Positions 32,299 through 44,873 are shown, counted from the first letter of the stretch. The stretch is 64,000 bases of DNA from Pantoea sp. IMH (GCF_000599885.1 NZ_JFGT01000003.1:171355-235354); one strand, 5' to 3'. Numbers and translations are program-made. Notes: generated by a model not told the origin, from the letters alone.

Positions 32299-32964
32299 TT
32301 ACAAGTCAGCTTCTTTGGGTTCTGTTGCGCAAAGATCTTCCGGTGTCACCAGCAGAAGCTGTGTACCTTCGGGAGCCTCAAGCCAGGCGACGCTCACGGG
32401 CTTACCTGACTCACGCTGGTGTTGGGTGATGGTGTTCAGCGAATAGCCATCAAAATCGGGACGGCTCTCACTTCCCTGGCAGCTGGTAATAGCGCCAGAG
32501 GCAGCCCAGTGTCCCTGTCTGAGCAGAACCCTTCCTGTGAGCAGGTCATCGCTGATTCTTAACATCCGTCCCGCATCGAACTGATAAAGCGCGACGGCAT
32601 CGGCGGAAAGCGCTTCACGATGGCTTTGCAACTGACGCTGCATAAAGCTCACCTTGCCGTTCTGATCAAATCGCAGCGTAATGCTATCCGGCTGCTCACC
32701 GATGCTCTGACGCTCAATGGAAACCAGCTTTCCTTCCTGCCACAAATAGCGCGTGGTTTGCTTACCTGAACCGGTAAAGGGCGTATAGACCGTCATCATA
32801 TGGCGCGTGTCGGGTGGAACCTCTTTGCGCCAGATGCGGACAACGCCACGATCGGCAAGATAACCACTCGCGGTAAAGGCCGGAAGTTCAGGTCTGACGC
32901 TACAGCCTGCCAGTAACAGCAGCAGTGAGAAGGTGGAAAGGAGACGAAGAGGGGAATGCCTCAT
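32299..32964 (-). CDS. yjaH: YjaH, DUF1481 lipoprotein
   Basis: 221 residues. The N-terminus has a lipoprotein signal, LLSTFSLLLLLAGCS, with the lipobox cysteine at about residue 21. The rest is soluble and matches the DUF1481 family (YjaH of E. coli) in length and in segments such as GYLADRGVVRIWRKE and TRYLWQEGKL. Function is unknown. It follows hupA on the same strand across a terminator, as in E. coli. It ends convergently with purD. Confidence 0.9.
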   Translation of the reverse strand: MRHSPLRLLSTFSLLLLLAGCSVRPELPAFTASGYLADRGVVRIWRKEVPPDTRHMMTVYTPFTGSGKQTTRYLWQEGKLVSIERQSIGEQPDSITLRFDQNGKVSFMQRQLQSHREALSADAVALYQFDAGRMLRISDDLLTGRVLLRQGHWAASGAITSCQGSESRPDFDGYSLNTITQHQRESGKPVSVAWLEAPEGTQLLLVTPEDLCATEPKEADL

Positions 32965-33033
32965 GGTGTGTTCACCACACTGATAGCGCAGAAGACATTA
33001 AGCCGTTCCTGCGGCACCCGGAAAGGAGAGTAA

Positions 33034-33054
33034 CAAAAGGGGCTTAACGCCCCC
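33034..33054 (-). terminator. Terminator after hupA
   Basis: On the minus strand GGGGC pairs with GCCCC around GTTAA and is followed by TTTTG. It lies about 28 bases past the hupA stop, inside the hupA-yjaH gap. Confidence 0.8.
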
Positions 33055-33081
33055 CTGTTTAAAACTTTCACCGTTAGACGA

Positions 33082-33354
33082 TTACTTAACAGCGTCTTTC
33101 AGTGCTTTACCAGAAACAAATGCCGGTACGTTAGCAGCGGCAATTTTGATTTCTTTACCAGTCTGCGGGTTGCGGCCAGTACGCTCAGCGCGGTGATTAA
33201 CTTTAAAAGTACCAAAACCAACCAGTTGTACAGCATCACCTTCTTTCAGAGACTCAGTAATCGCAGCCAGGGTGGATTCCAGAGCAGCTTTAGCCTGGGT
33301 CTTAGACAGGTCCGCTTTGTCCGCAATTACATCAATCAGTTGAGTCTTGTTCAT
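33082..33354 (-). CDS. hupA: DNA-binding protein HU-alpha
   Basis: 90 residues, identical in length to E. coli HupA and starting [28 protein letters not shown]. Small basic nucleoid protein of the HU/IHF family that bends DNA as a homodimer or with HU-beta. The DNA-binding arm has [20 protein letters not shown] with the intercalating proline. The alpha form is indicated by the N-terminal sequence and the yjaG-hupA-yjaH context. AAGGATAAC precedes the ATG. It has its own terminator and, presumably, promoters in 33355-33540. Confidence 0.98.
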   Translation of the reverse strand: MNKTQLIDVIADKADLSKTQAKAALESTLAAITESLKEGDAVQLVGFGTFKVNHRAERTGRNPQTGKEIKIAAANVPAFVSGKALKDAVK

Positions 33355-33542
33355 AAGTTATCCTTACAGTGTATTTATCGCTTGCTAAGCATCGAGTGCG
33401 AGGGAAAAACCAGTTTCTGGCACTCTCCTGCATACACACACCGATAGCCACATTTTTCAGCCCCCCAAATGTAGACCAGACTGGGGGCGGATGTGAAGCC
33501 TCCAGGCGCTACAAATCAGGCCTGAAGTCACGTTTTATCGCC

Positions 33543-34133
33543 TTATTGCTGAAAATTTATACCGATGTTGCTTATCCCCGATTCCCGCAGGTCAGAACGC
33601 AGTCCTTTTATCAGCTCAAGATCCCTTTCCTCACAGGCGCTGAGCAGGCGAAAAATCTCCCACTGGATGTCCCATTCCTCTTCAACCGCGGGATTCGCTT
33701 TAAGCTCTTCCTCGGTCATTTCCCGTTCTGCCTGAGTCATTTCCAGCATCGCCACGGAAGTGATTGACGCTTCGCTGACGGCAATCGCATGGGCCAGCGT
33801 TTCGCCACTCAGACGCGAATGCAGCAGCTCGCTCAGCGCCACGCAGGCGTCAATAGCAGGGTAGACGCCGTACAGATCGTAATCTTCTGCCGCCGGGATC
33901 GCTTCCTCCAGCTTTTCCAGCTGCGAGTCAAAGTTGACTTTGGCATCCTTCACCACCAGCGTTTCCCACACCAGATCGAGAATGCGGCGATAAAGCTGGC
34001 CGTCGCCAAAGCCGGTCTGCTGGCAGAATGCCCAATAATTGGGGTACATGCGTTCGCACAGGCAGGCCATAAAAGTAACGTGCTGCCAGCTTTCCAGCTT
34101 TTCCAGCCGCAGGTGAATCGGATTACGTAACAT
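33543..34133 (-). CDS. yjaG: YjaG, DUF416 protein
   Basis: 196 residues, the E. coli YjaG length. Soluble, acidic, predicted mostly helical, no signal. Conserved stretches MYPNYWAFCQQTGFGDGQLYRRILDLVWE and YGVYPAIDACVALSELLHS identify the DUF416 family. No function is established. It lies between nfi and hupA in the conserved nudC-hemE-nfi-yjaG-hupA order, 65 bases after nfi. An inverted repeat of C and G runs at 33460-33488 follows the gene but lacks a T run. Confidence 0.92.
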   Translation of the reverse strand: MLRNPIHLRLEKLESWQHVTFMACLCERMYPNYWAFCQQTGFGDGQLYRRILDLVWETLVVKDAKVNFDSQLEKLEEAIPAAEDYDLYGVYPAIDACVALSELLHSRLSGETLAHAIAVSEASITSVAMLEMTQAEREMTEEELKANPAVEEEWDIQWEIFRLLSACEERDLELIKGLRSDLRESGISNIGINFQQ

Positions 34134-34198
34134 GTTGGGATCTCTTAAACAAAAGTGCGCGGCCCGCAGTGTAACCGAAAAGCGGGCGCCTCACACCG

Positions 34199-34867
34199 TT
34201 ATAGCGGGATGCCAAGCCGGGCGAAAGCGGGCCGGTTTGACGCCACGGCGTCGGCCCATCGGGTCGGTTCCGGCAGACGATATCCCTGCAGGCAGGTTTC
34301 GACCCACTGCAGGGCTGTATCAGCACTCACACGATGGCCGGATGAGATGAACAGCGGGTTGCAGCGCTTCTTACTGCGCAGTACCCAGCCAATCTGCTCC
34401 CCTTTGTCGAGCAGCGGCTGACGTGAACCGGGCTCATCCGCCAGCGGTTCAAATTTGCCGCACAGGCGGCGTTTGGCCACGCCAATGGTCGGCACATCAA
34501 CCAGCAAACCAAAGTGGCTGGCAACGCCAAGGCGACGGGGATGGGCTATCCCCTGACCATCCACAAAGAGCAGGTCGGGCTGTTGTTCCAGCATCTGCCA
34601 CGCGGCCAGCAGCGCCGGGTATTCCCGGAAGGAGAGAAAGCCGGGAATGTAAGGCATGGTCGTGGCAATACGCGCCACGCGATGCTCAACCATTTTCAGC
34701 GAGGGGTATTCGAGAATGACCAGCGCCGCGCGCGTCACGTCGCCGCCCTGTTCAAACCCTACGTCGGCACCGCCGATATAGCGCGGCGGCATTACGTCAA
34801 AGTCATCTTCCCGTAGGACTTCTGTCGCACGAGTTAGCTGTTCCTGTCGTAACACCTGCATGTCCAT
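34199..34867 (-). CDS. nfi: Endonuclease V
   Basis: 222 residues. Cleaves DNA near deoxyinosine and other deaminated bases. Family motifs present: [27 protein letters not shown] with the first catalytic Asp near 35, [16 protein letters not shown] (wedge PYIP), [21 protein letters not shown] with the second Asp near 110. The gene starts two bases after the hemE stop, so it is probably translated from the hemE mRNA. A second in-frame ATG two codons in is an equally possible start. Confidence 0.96.
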   Translation of the reverse strand: MDMQVLRQEQLTRATEVLREDDFDVMPPRYIGGADVGFEQGGDVTRAALVILEYPSLKMVEHRVARIATTMPYIPGFLSFREYPALLAAWQMLEQQPDLLFVDGQGIAHPRRLGVASHFGLLVDVPTIGVAKRRLCGKFEPLADEPGSRQPLLDKGEQIGWVLRSKKRCNPLFISSGHRVSADTALQWVETCLQGYRLPEPTRWADAVASNRPAFARLGIPL

Positions 34868-34869
34868 GT

Positions 34870-35937
34870 TTAATCCTGATGATAAGGCTTAGAAAGTTTA
34901 TGTACCGCCTCAATAAAGGCGCCTGCATGTTCTGGCGGTACGTCCTGATGAATGCCGTGGCCCAGATTGAATACGTGACCGGTGCCTTTGCCATACCCTT
35001 GCAAAATAGTGGCAACTTCCTCTTCAATGCGGGCTGGAGAAGCATAGAGCATGGACGGGTCCATATTCCCCTGCAGGGCAACCTTATCTCCCACGCGGCG
35101 ACGCGCATCCGCAATATCTGTCGTCCAGTCCAGCCCCAGCGCGTCGCAGCCGGTCGCCGCCATCGCCTCAAGCCACTGGCCGCCACCTTTCGTGAATAAG
35201 GTTACTGGCACCCGACGCCCTTCGCTTTCCCGCTGGAGGCCATCGACAATCTTATGCATGTAGTGTAGCGAAAACGTCAGATAATCGCGGCCGGTCAGGA
35301 CGCCACCCCAGGTGTCAAAAATCATTACCGACTGAGCACCGGCACGGATCTGAGCATTAAGATACAGGATGACGCTATCGGCCAGCTTATCCAGCATCAG
35401 ATGCAGGGTTTCCGGTTCCGCGTACATCATTTTTTTAAGCTTGGTAAAAGTTTTGCTGCTGCCGCCCTCAACCATATAGGTCGCCAGCGTCCACGGACTG
35501 CCAGAGAATCCAATCAACGGCACATCACCGTTAAGATTCTTGCGGATGGTGCGTACCGCATTCATCACGTAGCCCAGCTCCTGTTCGGGATCGGGTATGG
35601 GCAGCTTTTCGACGTCAGCACGACAGGTGACCGGTGAGGAGAAACGCGGACCTTCCCCGGTTTCAAAATAGAGCCCAAGCCCCATTGCATCGGGAATGGT
35701 CAAAATATCGGAGAACAGGATCGCCGCATCAAGCGCATAGCGCCGCAGCGGTTGCAGCGTGACTTCACAGGCCAGCTCCGCGTTTTTACACAGCGACATA
35801 AAATCGCCAGCAACGGCACGGGTCGCCTTGTACTCTGGCAAATAACGTCCGGCCTGGCGCATCATCCATACCGGTGTCACATCAACGGGCTGGCGCAGCA
35901 GCGCACGCAAATAACGATCGTTCTTCAGTTCATTCAT
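34870..35937 (-). CDS. hemE: Uroporphyrinogen decarboxylase
   Basis: 355 residues from the ATG at 35937, matching the E. coli N-terminus ([35 protein letters not shown]); the frame reaches 35976 without similarity. Removes four acetate carboxyls from uroporphyrinogen III in heme and siroheme synthesis. Active-site stretches [23 protein letters not shown] with the catalytic Asp, and [17 protein letters not shown] are intact. In E. coli hemE follows nudC closely; here a bactofilin gene and a 176-base gap come between. Confidence 0.98.
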   Translation of the reverse strand: MNELKNDRYLRALLRQPVDVTPVWMMRQAGRYLPEYKATRAVAGDFMSLCKNAELACEVTLQPLRRYALDAAILFSDILTIPDAMGLGLYFETGEGPRFSSPVTCRADVEKLPIPDPEQELGYVMNAVRTIRKNLNGDVPLIGFSGSPWTLATYMVEGGSSKTFTKLKKMMYAEPETLHLMLDKLADSVILYLNAQIRAGAQSVMIFDTWGGVLTGRDYLTFSLHYMHKIVDGLQRESEGRRVPVTLFTKGGGQWLEAMAATGCDALGLDWTTDIADARRRVGDKVALQGNMDPSMLYASPARIEEEVATILQGYGKGTGHVFNLGHGIHQDVPPEHAGAFIEAVHKLSKPYHQD

Positions 35938-36113
35938 CACAGGACTCTCTCTCCATACAGGCCTGTAGTGTAACATTTAATGGAAATGTCGGTGATTGGC
36001 CGCATGAAATATTGAAGAGGCGAAAGGGAATATTCCGTCCCCGCCGCGTAAACCGGACACAGGGACAGGAGAACGAGAAGACCCGCAGCCTTGGGCAGAG
36101 CTAAGGCGCTGTA

Positions 36114-36818
36114 TCAGGCTTTTTTCAGCAGGCGGTTAACTTCGGGGGCTGGCGTAGCGGAGAGCTCACTGACGGTACCATCCTGTTTTTTCTCTTTCTT
36201 TACGCCCGGCGCGCTATTTTCACTAAGCTGATGAGCGCTGCCAATAAATACCCCGCCTTTCTCTATTGAGAATTCGCCAGCATGAACCTCACCTTCAATT
36301 CGACCACGTGACATAATGATCACCACTTGAGCATAACAACTTCCTTTCAACAGCCCATTTACAATAAGCTTTTGCGATTTTACTTTGCCAATAATTTGAC
36401 CCTCTTTACCTACCTGAGTCACTTTCTGGCTGGTAATATCCCCCTCAATAATTCCGTTTATCGTAATATTATTTTCATTCGTTATTTCACCCCGTAACAG
36501 GGTGCCTGAGGAGATGGTCGTTTCTTTGAAGCTGCTATCTTCAACTGGCAGCGGGGCAGCCGCAGGGCGCTTTTCAGGGCTGGCGGGCGCCAGGGCCTCT
36601 TTTGCTGACAGATGTTCTTCTTTTTTCTTGAGATTGAACACGCCGGTTATCCTCTTTTCGTTATGTCGTTTTCGTATTATCAGCAGCAGAAATAGACATC
36701 CCATACCGCCAAGCGCAATTAACATGGGTATTCTTCGTGAAAGGACAAATGCAATAAGGCTACTGCCCCAGAACATCCATATTCCCCACAGATAATAATG
36801 CGTATTGGTTTCAGACAT
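36114..36818 (-). CDS. Bactofilin-family (polymer-forming cytoskeletal) membrane protein
   Basis: 234 residues from the ATG at 36818; a TTG at 36833 would add five residues. Neither has a strong ribosome site. Two hydrophobic segments come first (about residues 9-28 and 31-51), then a basic patch RKRHNEKR, a proline/alanine-rich linker, and a bactofilin domain (about 100-195) with the repeating beta-helix pattern GTLLRGEITNENNITINGIIEGDI, GKVKSQKLIVNGLLKGSCYA and GRIEGEVHAGEFSIEKGGVFIG. Bactofilins polymerise into filaments that place other proteins or affect cell shape; the membrane anchor suggests an envelope-associated filament. The gene is more A/T-rich than its neighbours and lies between nudC and hemE, where E. 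coli has nothing. Specific role unknown. Confidence 0.82.
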   Translation of the reverse strand: MSETNTHYYLWGIWMFWGSSLIAFVLSRRIPMLIALGGMGCLFLLLIIRKRHNEKRITGVFNLKKKEEHLSAKEALAPASPEKRPAAAPLPVEDSSFKETTISSGTLLRGEITNENNITINGIIEGDITSQKVTQVGKEGQIIGKVKSQKLIVNGLLKGSCYAQVVIIMSRGRIEGEVHAGEFSIEKGGVFIGSAHQLSENSAPGVKKEKKQDGTVSELSATPAPEVNRLLKKA

Positions 36819-36972
36819 GCTGTCCACGCTCAATTTCTGGAATTCTGAATATGACGGGATAGAACCCGATAGGATATCTCCCCCGATGGGAACGGCTTAA
36901 ATTACCTTTAAACAACCCGCCAGCACAATAAAAACCGGCCATTTTCGGGCCGGACGCACATTATTCCGTATC

Positions 36973-37746
36973 TTATTCTGCATCAGCACGGCAGCAGGCG
37001 ACGGTATCTTCGATCAGCCGGCGCGCTACCGTACCAGCCGGGGGAAGCTGGGGCAGCGCATCGTAGCGATACCATCCGGCATCCAGTAACTCTTTCGGGT
37101 CGATTTGAATCTCGCCGCTGTCATAGTCTGCCATAAAAGCCACCATGAGCGACTGCGGGAAAGGCCAGGGTTGCGACGTGACGTAGCGAAGATTTTTCAC
37201 TTTGATGCCGCTCTCTTCCATCACTTCACGGGCAACGGTTTGCTCCAGCGTCTCCCCTACTTCCACAAAGCCAGCCAGCACCGTATAGATACCGTTACGA
37301 TGACGGGTATGCTGGGCCAGCAGAATATGATCGTCACGGCGGATAGCGACAATGATGCAGGGCGCGATCTGCGGATAGTAACGTTGCCGGCAGTGACGGC
37401 AAAGGCAGGCCCACTCCGTGCGGCTCTGATGCATTTCATGCCCGCAATAGCCACACCACTTATGCGAGCGGTAGAACTCAGCCAGCTGAATCCCTCGCCC
37501 GACAAGCTGGAACAGGCCTGCATCCTGATCGAGCAGCTGCCGGAGCGATCCCATCTCTTCCTGGCGGCTTTCACGGATCAGCCAGACAGGGTCGCCAAGC
37601 CACTCCCCAATCAGGGATCCTTGCGATCCAACAAGTCCGACCTCACAAGCTGTGCCGAACGGTAATTGACCTTTCGGTAACCAAAGTTTATGTTGGTGGC
37701 TGACAACCCACCAGCCAGCGTCTACGCTAGAAATCTCACGTTCCAT
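36973..37746 (-). CDS. nudC: NADH pyrophosphatase / NAD-decapping hydrolase
   Basis: 257 residues. Splits NADH to NMNH and AMP and removes NAD caps from RNA. The zinc site is made by CGYCGHE and CLCRHC near residues 98-118; the Nudix box (GX5EX7REXXEEXG) starts at GFVEVGE near 160; [11 protein letters not shown] follows, the family signature for NAD specificity. Divergent from rsd, with 81 bases between the two starts. In E. coli it is the first gene of a nudC-hemE-nfi cluster, here interrupted by the bactofilin gene. Confidence 0.97.
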   Translation of the reverse strand: MEREISSVDAGWWVVSHQHKLWLPKGQLPFGTACEVGLVGSQGSLIGEWLGDPVWLIRESRQEEMGSLRQLLDQDAGLFQLVGRGIQLAEFYRSHKWCGYCGHEMHQSRTEWACLCRHCRQRYYPQIAPCIIVAIRRDDHILLAQHTRHRNGIYTVLAGFVEVGETLEQTVAREVMEESGIKVKNLRYVTSQPWPFPQSLMVAFMADYDSGEIQIDPKELLDAGWYRYDALPQLPPAGTVARRLIEDTVACCRADAE

Positions 37747-37827
37747 AAATTGCTTTCCTCAGCTTTACAGGGCTTTCTGCATTACTGGATTGGGATCAGA
37801 CTTTATATAACACTCACGGAGCCACTC

Positions 37828-38334
37828 ATGCTTAACCAGTTAGAAGACCTGACCGCGCGCGTAGGCGGTTGTAGCGACCTTGTGGACTTTTGTCTGCGTG
37901 CCCGTAGAGAGTTACTGGTTGCTTATTATCAGTTAGTTGGCATCAAGCCTAACAAGGAATCGCTGACCACGCTCGACGAAAACGCACTGGATACTTTCTG
38001 TCAAAACCTGGTCGATTATCTCTCTACCGGTCATTTTACCGTTTACGAACGTTTTATCGAAGAAATGGAAGGCAGCCAGCAATTAGCCAAAGCGGCGCTG
38101 ATCTATCCTTCGCTGCAGGCAAATACCGAGCAGATTATGCAGGTTTACGACAACCATCTGGAAACCGCCATCGACCACGATAACTGTCTTGAGTTTCAGC
38201 AGGCGCTCTCGGAGGTTGGCGAAGCGCTGGAAGCGCGCTTTACGCTGGAAGATAAATTTATTCAGCTGGCGTTAGAAAAAACGGCAGAAACCATCCCGGC
38301 GGCTAACGATCCGGCGATGGCTCGTCCGGCCTGA
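37828..38334 (+). CDS. rsd: Regulator of sigma D (anti-sigma-70 factor)
   Basis: 168 residues from the ATG at 37828, with GGAG six bases upstream; the open frame starts at 37690, inside nudC, without support. The product matches Rsd in MLNQLEDLTARVGG, LLVAYYQLVGIKPNKESL and LETAIDHDNCLEFQQALSEVGEALEARFTLEDK. It binds region 4 of sigma-70 in stationary phase, favouring alternative sigma factors, and is close to the anti-sigma AlgQ family. All helical, cytoplasmic. The C-terminal tail AETIPAANDPAMARPA is longer than in E. coli. A terminator and the thiC riboswitch follow. Confidence 0.96.
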   Translation: MLNQLEDLTARVGGCSDLVDFCLRARRELLVAYYQLVGIKPNKESLTTLDENALDTFCQNLVDYLSTGHFTVYERFIEEMEGSQQLAKAALIYPSLQANTEQIMQVYDNHLETAIDHDNCLEFQQALSEVGEALEARFTLEDKFIQLALEKTAETIPAANDPAMARPA

Positions 38335-38400
38335 TACGTTATCTGTTTGTAAACCGCTTGTGGTTTTAAAATTGCCCCTTTATGCTGAAGAGGCAATAAG

Positions 38401-38433
38401 GTAACGGACGCTTTTCATCCGTTACTCGTTTTG
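38401..38433 (+). terminator. Terminator after rsd
   Basis: GTAACGGA (38401-38408) pairs with TCCGTTAC (38418-38425) and is followed by TCGTTTT. It lies between the rsd stop and the TPP riboswitch. Confidence 0.8.
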
Positions 38434-38462
38434 GTGACACCTCATAAGGTGGACCAAAATTC

Positions 38463-38552
38463 TTCTTGTCGGAGTGCCCTTAGGGGCTGAGACCGTTAAT
38501 TCGGGATCCGCGGAACCTGATCAGGTTAGAACCTGCGAAGGGAACAAGAGTA
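38463..38552 (+). promoter_or_regulatory. TPP riboswitch (thi box) upstream of thiC
   Basis: Canonical core words in order: GGAGTGCC, GGGGCTGAGA, CCGCGGAACCTGATCAGGTT and AGAACCTGCGAAGGGAACA, closed by TTCTTGT/ACAAGA. The 90 bases between here and the thiC ATG contain GTGAGTCCTCAC and the masked ribosome site AGGAACGAGCT, consistent with control at translation initiation and early transcription of the thi operon. Confidence 0.97.
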
Positions 38553-38564
38553 AACATTCAGTGA

Positions 38565-41201
<2,637 letters not shown>

Positions 41202-41215
<14 letters not shown>

Positions 41216-41966
41216 CAGCGATTTCCTGCGCTACAGCCGCCAGCTGTTGCTCGACGAGTTTGGTCTGGAAGGACAGCAAAAATTACAGGCGGCCAGCGTA
41301 CTGATTATTGGGCTGGGCGGGCTGGGTTCCCCGGCGGCCCTTTACCTTGCTGCCGCCGGCGTGGGTAAACTGCTGCTGGCTGACGACGATAAGGTACATA
41401 TCAGCAACCTGCAGCGGCAAATCCTTTTCCGGCATAGCGAGACCGGCCAGTCTAAAGCGCGCCTGGCAAAAAAACACCTCCAGGCTCTTAATCCTCAGGG
41501 TGAATATATCGCCTTTGAACAGCGTATTGATGAAACCAGCCTGGCCGCCATTATTCAGCAGGCGGACCTTGTACTGGACTGCTGCGACAATATGCAGACC
41601 CGTCATGTTATCAATGCGGCCTGTGTTCAGAGCGGTACGCCACTTATCAGCGCCAGTGCAGTCGGCTTTGGCGGTCAGCTGCTGGTCCTCACGCCACCGT
41701 TCAGCCAGGGATGTTACCGCTGCCTCTGGCCCGATGACGCTGAGCCACAGCGAAACTGCCGCACGGCGGGCGTGCTGGGTCCGGTTGTCGGCGTTATGGG
41801 CACGCTTCAGGCACTGGAAGCGCTGAAATTGCTCGCCGGCCAGCCCTCTCCGCTTACGGGCAAGCTTCGCCTGTTTGATGGACGTCAGCAGACCTGGCGT
41901 ACGCTGAATCTGGCACGTAGCGAAAACTGCCCGGTATGTGGAGGCAGTCATGAAGATCCTCATTAA
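41202..41966 (+). CDS. thiF: ThiS adenylyltransferase
   Basis: 254 residues from the first of two ATGs (41202, 41205), preceded by AGGAGGAACGG. E1-like enzyme that adenylates the C-terminal glycine of ThiS for sulfur loading. ATP site [13 protein letters not shown] at residues 37-49; zinc cysteines 171, 174, 243 and 246 (CYRC, CPVC); the cysteine in QRNCRTAGV (186) corresponds to the E. coli residue that forms the acyl-persulfide link with ThiS. The longer frame back to 41022 lies inside thiE. Overlaps thiS by 17 bases. Confidence 0.96.
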
Positions 41967-42150
41967 CGATGAAGCCATGATCTTTCCCGCGCCACTACGG
42001 CTGTCAGAACTTCTGGAACACCTTGCACGCCATCAACCTGGGACCGCACTCGCCGTTAATCAGTGCATTATTCCCCGCGATCGCTGGTGTTCTTATTTAT
42101 TACAGGAGGGCGATGAGCTGGTGATTTTCCAGGCCATCGCCGGAGGTTAA
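41950..42150 (+). CDS. thiS: Sulfur carrier protein ThiS
   Basis: 66 residues, the E. coli length, ubiquitin-like and ending in the required Gly-Gly (QAIAGG). The C-terminal glycine is adenylated by ThiF, converted to thiocarboxylate and used by ThiG. GGAGGC lies six bases before the ATG at 41950. It overlaps the end of thiF by 17 bases and ends one base before thiG. Confidence 0.96.
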   Translation: MKILINDEAMIFPAPLRLSELLEHLARHQPGTALAVNQCIIPRDRWCSYLLQEGDELVIFQAIAGG

Positions 42151-42151
42151 T

Positions 42152-42925
42152 ATGCTCAGGATTGCTGATAAAACTTTTTCTTCGCGCCTGCTGACCGGTA
42201 GCGGCAAGTTCTCCAGCCCTGCCATTATGCTGGAGGCACTGCGTGAGTCGGGATCTCAGCTGGTAACGCTGGCAATGAAACGGATTGACCTGCGCGGCGT
42301 CGACGACGGGATCCTGCTACCGCTGCAGGCTTCAGGCATCCAGCTGCTGCCCAATACCTCAGGAGCAAAGACCGCTGAAGAAGCGATTTTTGCCGCGCGT
42401 CTGGCCCGTGAGGCGCTGGGAACGCACTGGCTGAAGCTGGAGATCCATCCCGATGTGCGTTACCTGCTTCCCGATCCGATTGAAACACTGAAAGCCGCTG
42501 AAGCATTAGTAAAAGAGGGGTTTACCGTCCTGCCTTACTGTCATGCGGACCCGGTATTATGCCGCCGGCTGGAAGAAGCAGGCTGTGCAGCCGTCATGCC
42601 GCTTGGCGCGCCAATTGGCAGCAATCAGGGGCTGAAAACGCGCGATCTTCTGGCCATTATTATCGAACAAGCCAGCATTCCTGTAATTGTGGATGCCGGT
42701 ATTGGCGCCCCAAGCCACGCCAGCGAGGCGCTGGAAATGGGCGCAGATGCGGTCCTGGTGAATACGGCCATCGCCTCCTCCCGCAATCCGGTGATGATGG
42801 CTCGTGCCTTCAGGCTGGCCGCTGAGGCGGGTTCGCTGGCCTGTGAAAGCGGGCTGGGCGAGCGGAGTCTGCGGGCGCAGGCCACCAGCCCGCTGACAGC
42901 CTTTTTGCAGGAGAGTACCCCATGA
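42152..42925 (+). CDS. thiG: Thiazole synthase
   Basis: 257 residues. Forms the thiazole phosphate of thiamine from deoxyxylulose phosphate, dehydroglycine and ThiS thiocarboxylate. TIM barrel; the Schiff-base lysine is residue 95 in [10 protein letters not shown]. Phosphate-site stretches [16 protein letters not shown] and [15 protein letters not shown] are intact. It starts one base after thiS, with GGAGGTTA upstream, and overlaps thiH by 4 bases (ATGA). It works as a complex with ThiH. Confidence 0.97.
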   Translation: MLRIADKTFSSRLLTGSGKFSSPAIMLEALRESGSQLVTLAMKRIDLRGVDDGILLPLQASGIQLLPNTSGAKTAEEAIFAARLAREALGTHWLKLEIHPDVRYLLPDPIETLKAAEALVKEGFTVLPYCHADPVLCRRLEEAGCAAVMPLGAPIGSNQGLKTRDLLAIIIEQASIPVIVDAGIGAPSHASEALEMGADAVLVNTAIASSRNPVMMARAFRLAAEAGSLACESGLGERSLRAQATSPLTAFLQESTP

Positions 42926-44052
42926 TGAAATGCTTCGCCGATCAGTGGGAAAAACTGGATTGGGATGATATTCGCCTGCGGATAAACAGCAAAAGGGCAG
43001 TGGATGTGGAGCGCGCACTGAATGCGCCTCAGGTGGGAGGCGAAGAGCTCATGGCGCTGCTTTCTCCCGCCGCCGCAGCCTATCTTGAGCCACTGGCGCA
43101 AAAAGCTCAGCACCTGACCCGGCAACGGTTCGGTTATGCGGTTAACCTCTTTGTCCCGCTTTATCTCTCCAACCTGTGCGCCAATGACTGCACCTATTGC
43201 GGATTCTCAATGAGCAACCGCATTAAACGTAAGACGCTGAACGCCCAGGAGATCGCGCGAGAATGTGCAGCGATAAGAGCTATGGGGTTTGATCAGCTGC
43301 TGCTGGTGACTGGTGAACATCAGACCAAAGTTGGCATGGCCTATTTCCGCCAGCACCTGCCTGCCATACGCCAGCACTTCAGTTCGCTGCTGATGGAAGT
43401 TCAGCCGCTAAAGGAAGAAGAGTATGCCGAACTTAAAACACTTGGCCTGGACGGCGTTCTGGTTTATCAGGAAACTTATCATCCGGCGGTTTATGCCCAA
43501 CATCACCTGAAGGGAAATAAGCAGGATTTTTATTTCCGTCTGGAAACACCAGATCGGCTCGGTCGTGCCGGGATCGACAAGATCGGGCTGGGTACGCTGA
43601 CCGGTTTGTCAGACAGCTGGCGAACCGACTGCTTTATGATGGCGGAACATCTGCGATGGCTGCAAAAAACGTACTGGCAGAGCCGCTATTCGGTCGCCTT
43701 TCCACGCTTACGGCCTTGCGCTGGTGGAATTGAACCAGCGTCAGTGATGAGTGAGGCCCAGCTGGTGCAGGTTATCTGTGCTTTCCGGTTATTTGCGCCA
43801 GAGGTAGAGCAGTCTCTTTCAACACGAGAGTCCCCTCAGTTCCGTGACAAAGTGGTACCGCTGGCGATCAATACTCTCAGCGCCTTTTCGAAAACACAGC
43901 CTGGCGGATATGCAGCAGCACAGCCAGAGCTTGAGCAATTTTCCCCTCATGATAATCGCCATCCTCAGCAGGTTGCAGAAGCCTTAATTCAGGCAGGTAT
44001 GCAGCCGGTATGGAAAGACTGGGATCGCTATCTGGGGCGGACATTACAGTGA
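42922..44052 (+). CDS. thiH: Tyrosine lyase, thiazole biosynthesis
   Basis: 376 residues. Radical SAM enzyme that cleaves tyrosine to dehydroglycine and p-cresol. The cluster motif CX3CX2C is CANDCTYC at residues 86-93. Following stretches [13 protein letters not shown] and [14 protein letters not shown] match the family. Last gene of the thi operon. It depends on anaerobic or low-oxygen cluster chemistry, the enteric route as opposed to ThiO glycine oxidase. Confidence 0.97.
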   Translation: MMKCFADQWEKLDWDDIRLRINSKRAVDVERALNAPQVGGEELMALLSPAAAAYLEPLAQKAQHLTRQRFGYAVNLFVPLYLSNLCANDCTYCGFSMSNRIKRKTLNAQEIARECAAIRAMGFDQLLLVTGEHQTKVGMAYFRQHLPAIRQHFSSLLMEVQPLKEEEYAELKTLGLDGVLVYQETYHPAVYAQHHLKGNKQDFYFRLETPDRLGRAGIDKIGLGTLTGLSDSWRTDCFMMAEHLRWLQKTYWQSRYSVAFPRLRPCAGGIEPASVMSEAQLVQVICAFRLFAPEVEQSLSTRESPQFRDKVVPLAINTLSAFSKTQPGGYAAAQPELEQFSPHDNRHPQQVAEALIQAGMQPVWKDWDRYLGRTLQ

Positions 44053-44178
44053 GCTGGGGATAGAGTGAAAGCGGTTCAGAATGATTTGAAGCCGCTACGC
44101 ATATCCGCCTGAGCCTGCTGGTACCAGCGGGCCGCCGCGCTATAGTGGCTTCGTTAACGATCATCCGGTTGTTGACCA

Positions 44179-44210
44179 GGGTCAGCTTACCCACCTTCCC
44201 GCTGACCCTG
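44179..44210. terminator. Inverted repeat after thiH, possible terminator
   Basis: AGGGTCAGC (44179-44187) pairs with GCTGACCCT (44202-44210), nine base pairs. It is 126 bases past thiH and lacks a clear T run. The rest of 44053-44341 shows no gene. Confidence 0.4.
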
Positions 44211-44341
44211 CCTTCTCATATTTCGTGATGCTGTACCACACTCGTCCTTGATGTCCTGAAAGGAGTCCACCAATCGGAACCGCCTGCCACCAGTAACAGC
44301 TCCACGCGTGCATGCCCTGTCAGCCTCAGCGGTAAAGGCGA

Positions 44342-44764
44342 TTAATTGCCGCGGTAAGTCGAATAGCCATACTGACTCAGCAGTAATGGAATATGGTAGT
44401 GGCCGCCCTTGTCTTCGGCATGGAAGATCACCGGGATCTCTGGAAAGAAGCTGGGTTGCTTCACGCTGTCATAATAATCGCCCGTTTTGAAAACCACTTT
44501 GTAATCACCAGCGCTCATGGTTTTTCCCGACGGGAACAGGGCAGTGATACGACCATTGCTGTCCGTGGTACCTGAGGCGAGCTTGACCCATTTCTGATCT
44601 TTATATTGCTCAAGCTCTACCGCAACGCCCGCCGTCGGCACGCCGGTTTGCAGGTTAAGCACGTGCACGCTCAACGGGTTTTTTGCTTCGGCAGCCACAG
44701 CGGCACCGGTAGTGAAAGAAGCCAGAACCAGCGTGGCCAGAAGTGTTTTACGGGTGAAATGCAT
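44342..44764 (-). CDS. hiuH: Periplasmic 5-hydroxyisourate hydrolase (transthyretin-like)
   Basis: 140 residues from the ATG at 44764, with AGGAGAG five bases upstream. A signal peptide (RKTLLATLVLASFTTGAAVAA) predicts export to the periplasm. The mature part is the full transthyretin-related fold: NPLSVHVLNLQTGVPTAGVAVEL with the catalytic histidine, FFPEIPVIFHAEDKGGHYHIPLLLS, and a C-terminal YSTYRGN. The family normally ends YRGS and has SPYGYST before it; here the last residue is Asn and the proline is Gln. It hydrolyses hydroxyisourate from uric acid oxidation. Its place beside rpoC, where E. coli has htrC, is unusual. Confidence 0.92.
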   Translation of the reverse strand: MHFTRKTLLATLVLASFTTGAAVAAEAKNPLSVHVLNLQTGVPTAGVAVELEQYKDQKWVKLASGTTDSNGRITALFPSGKTMSAGDYKVVFKTGDYYDSVKQPSFFPEIPVIFHAEDKGGHYHIPLLLSQYGYSTYRGN

Positions 44765-44873
44765 TTTTTCTCTCCTTGGGTTAATTGCTAGCAAAATATA
44801 GCCAACTTGTTAGCAGAGCACTATTTCCCGCCGTAATATCTGAAATTTCCCACGTCGCCTTAACTAACAGGCA

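Noticed and set aside
33460..33488. C-run/G-run inverted repeat after yjaG as a terminator
   Set aside because: The stem is short with a 14-base loop and no T run follows on the minus strand.
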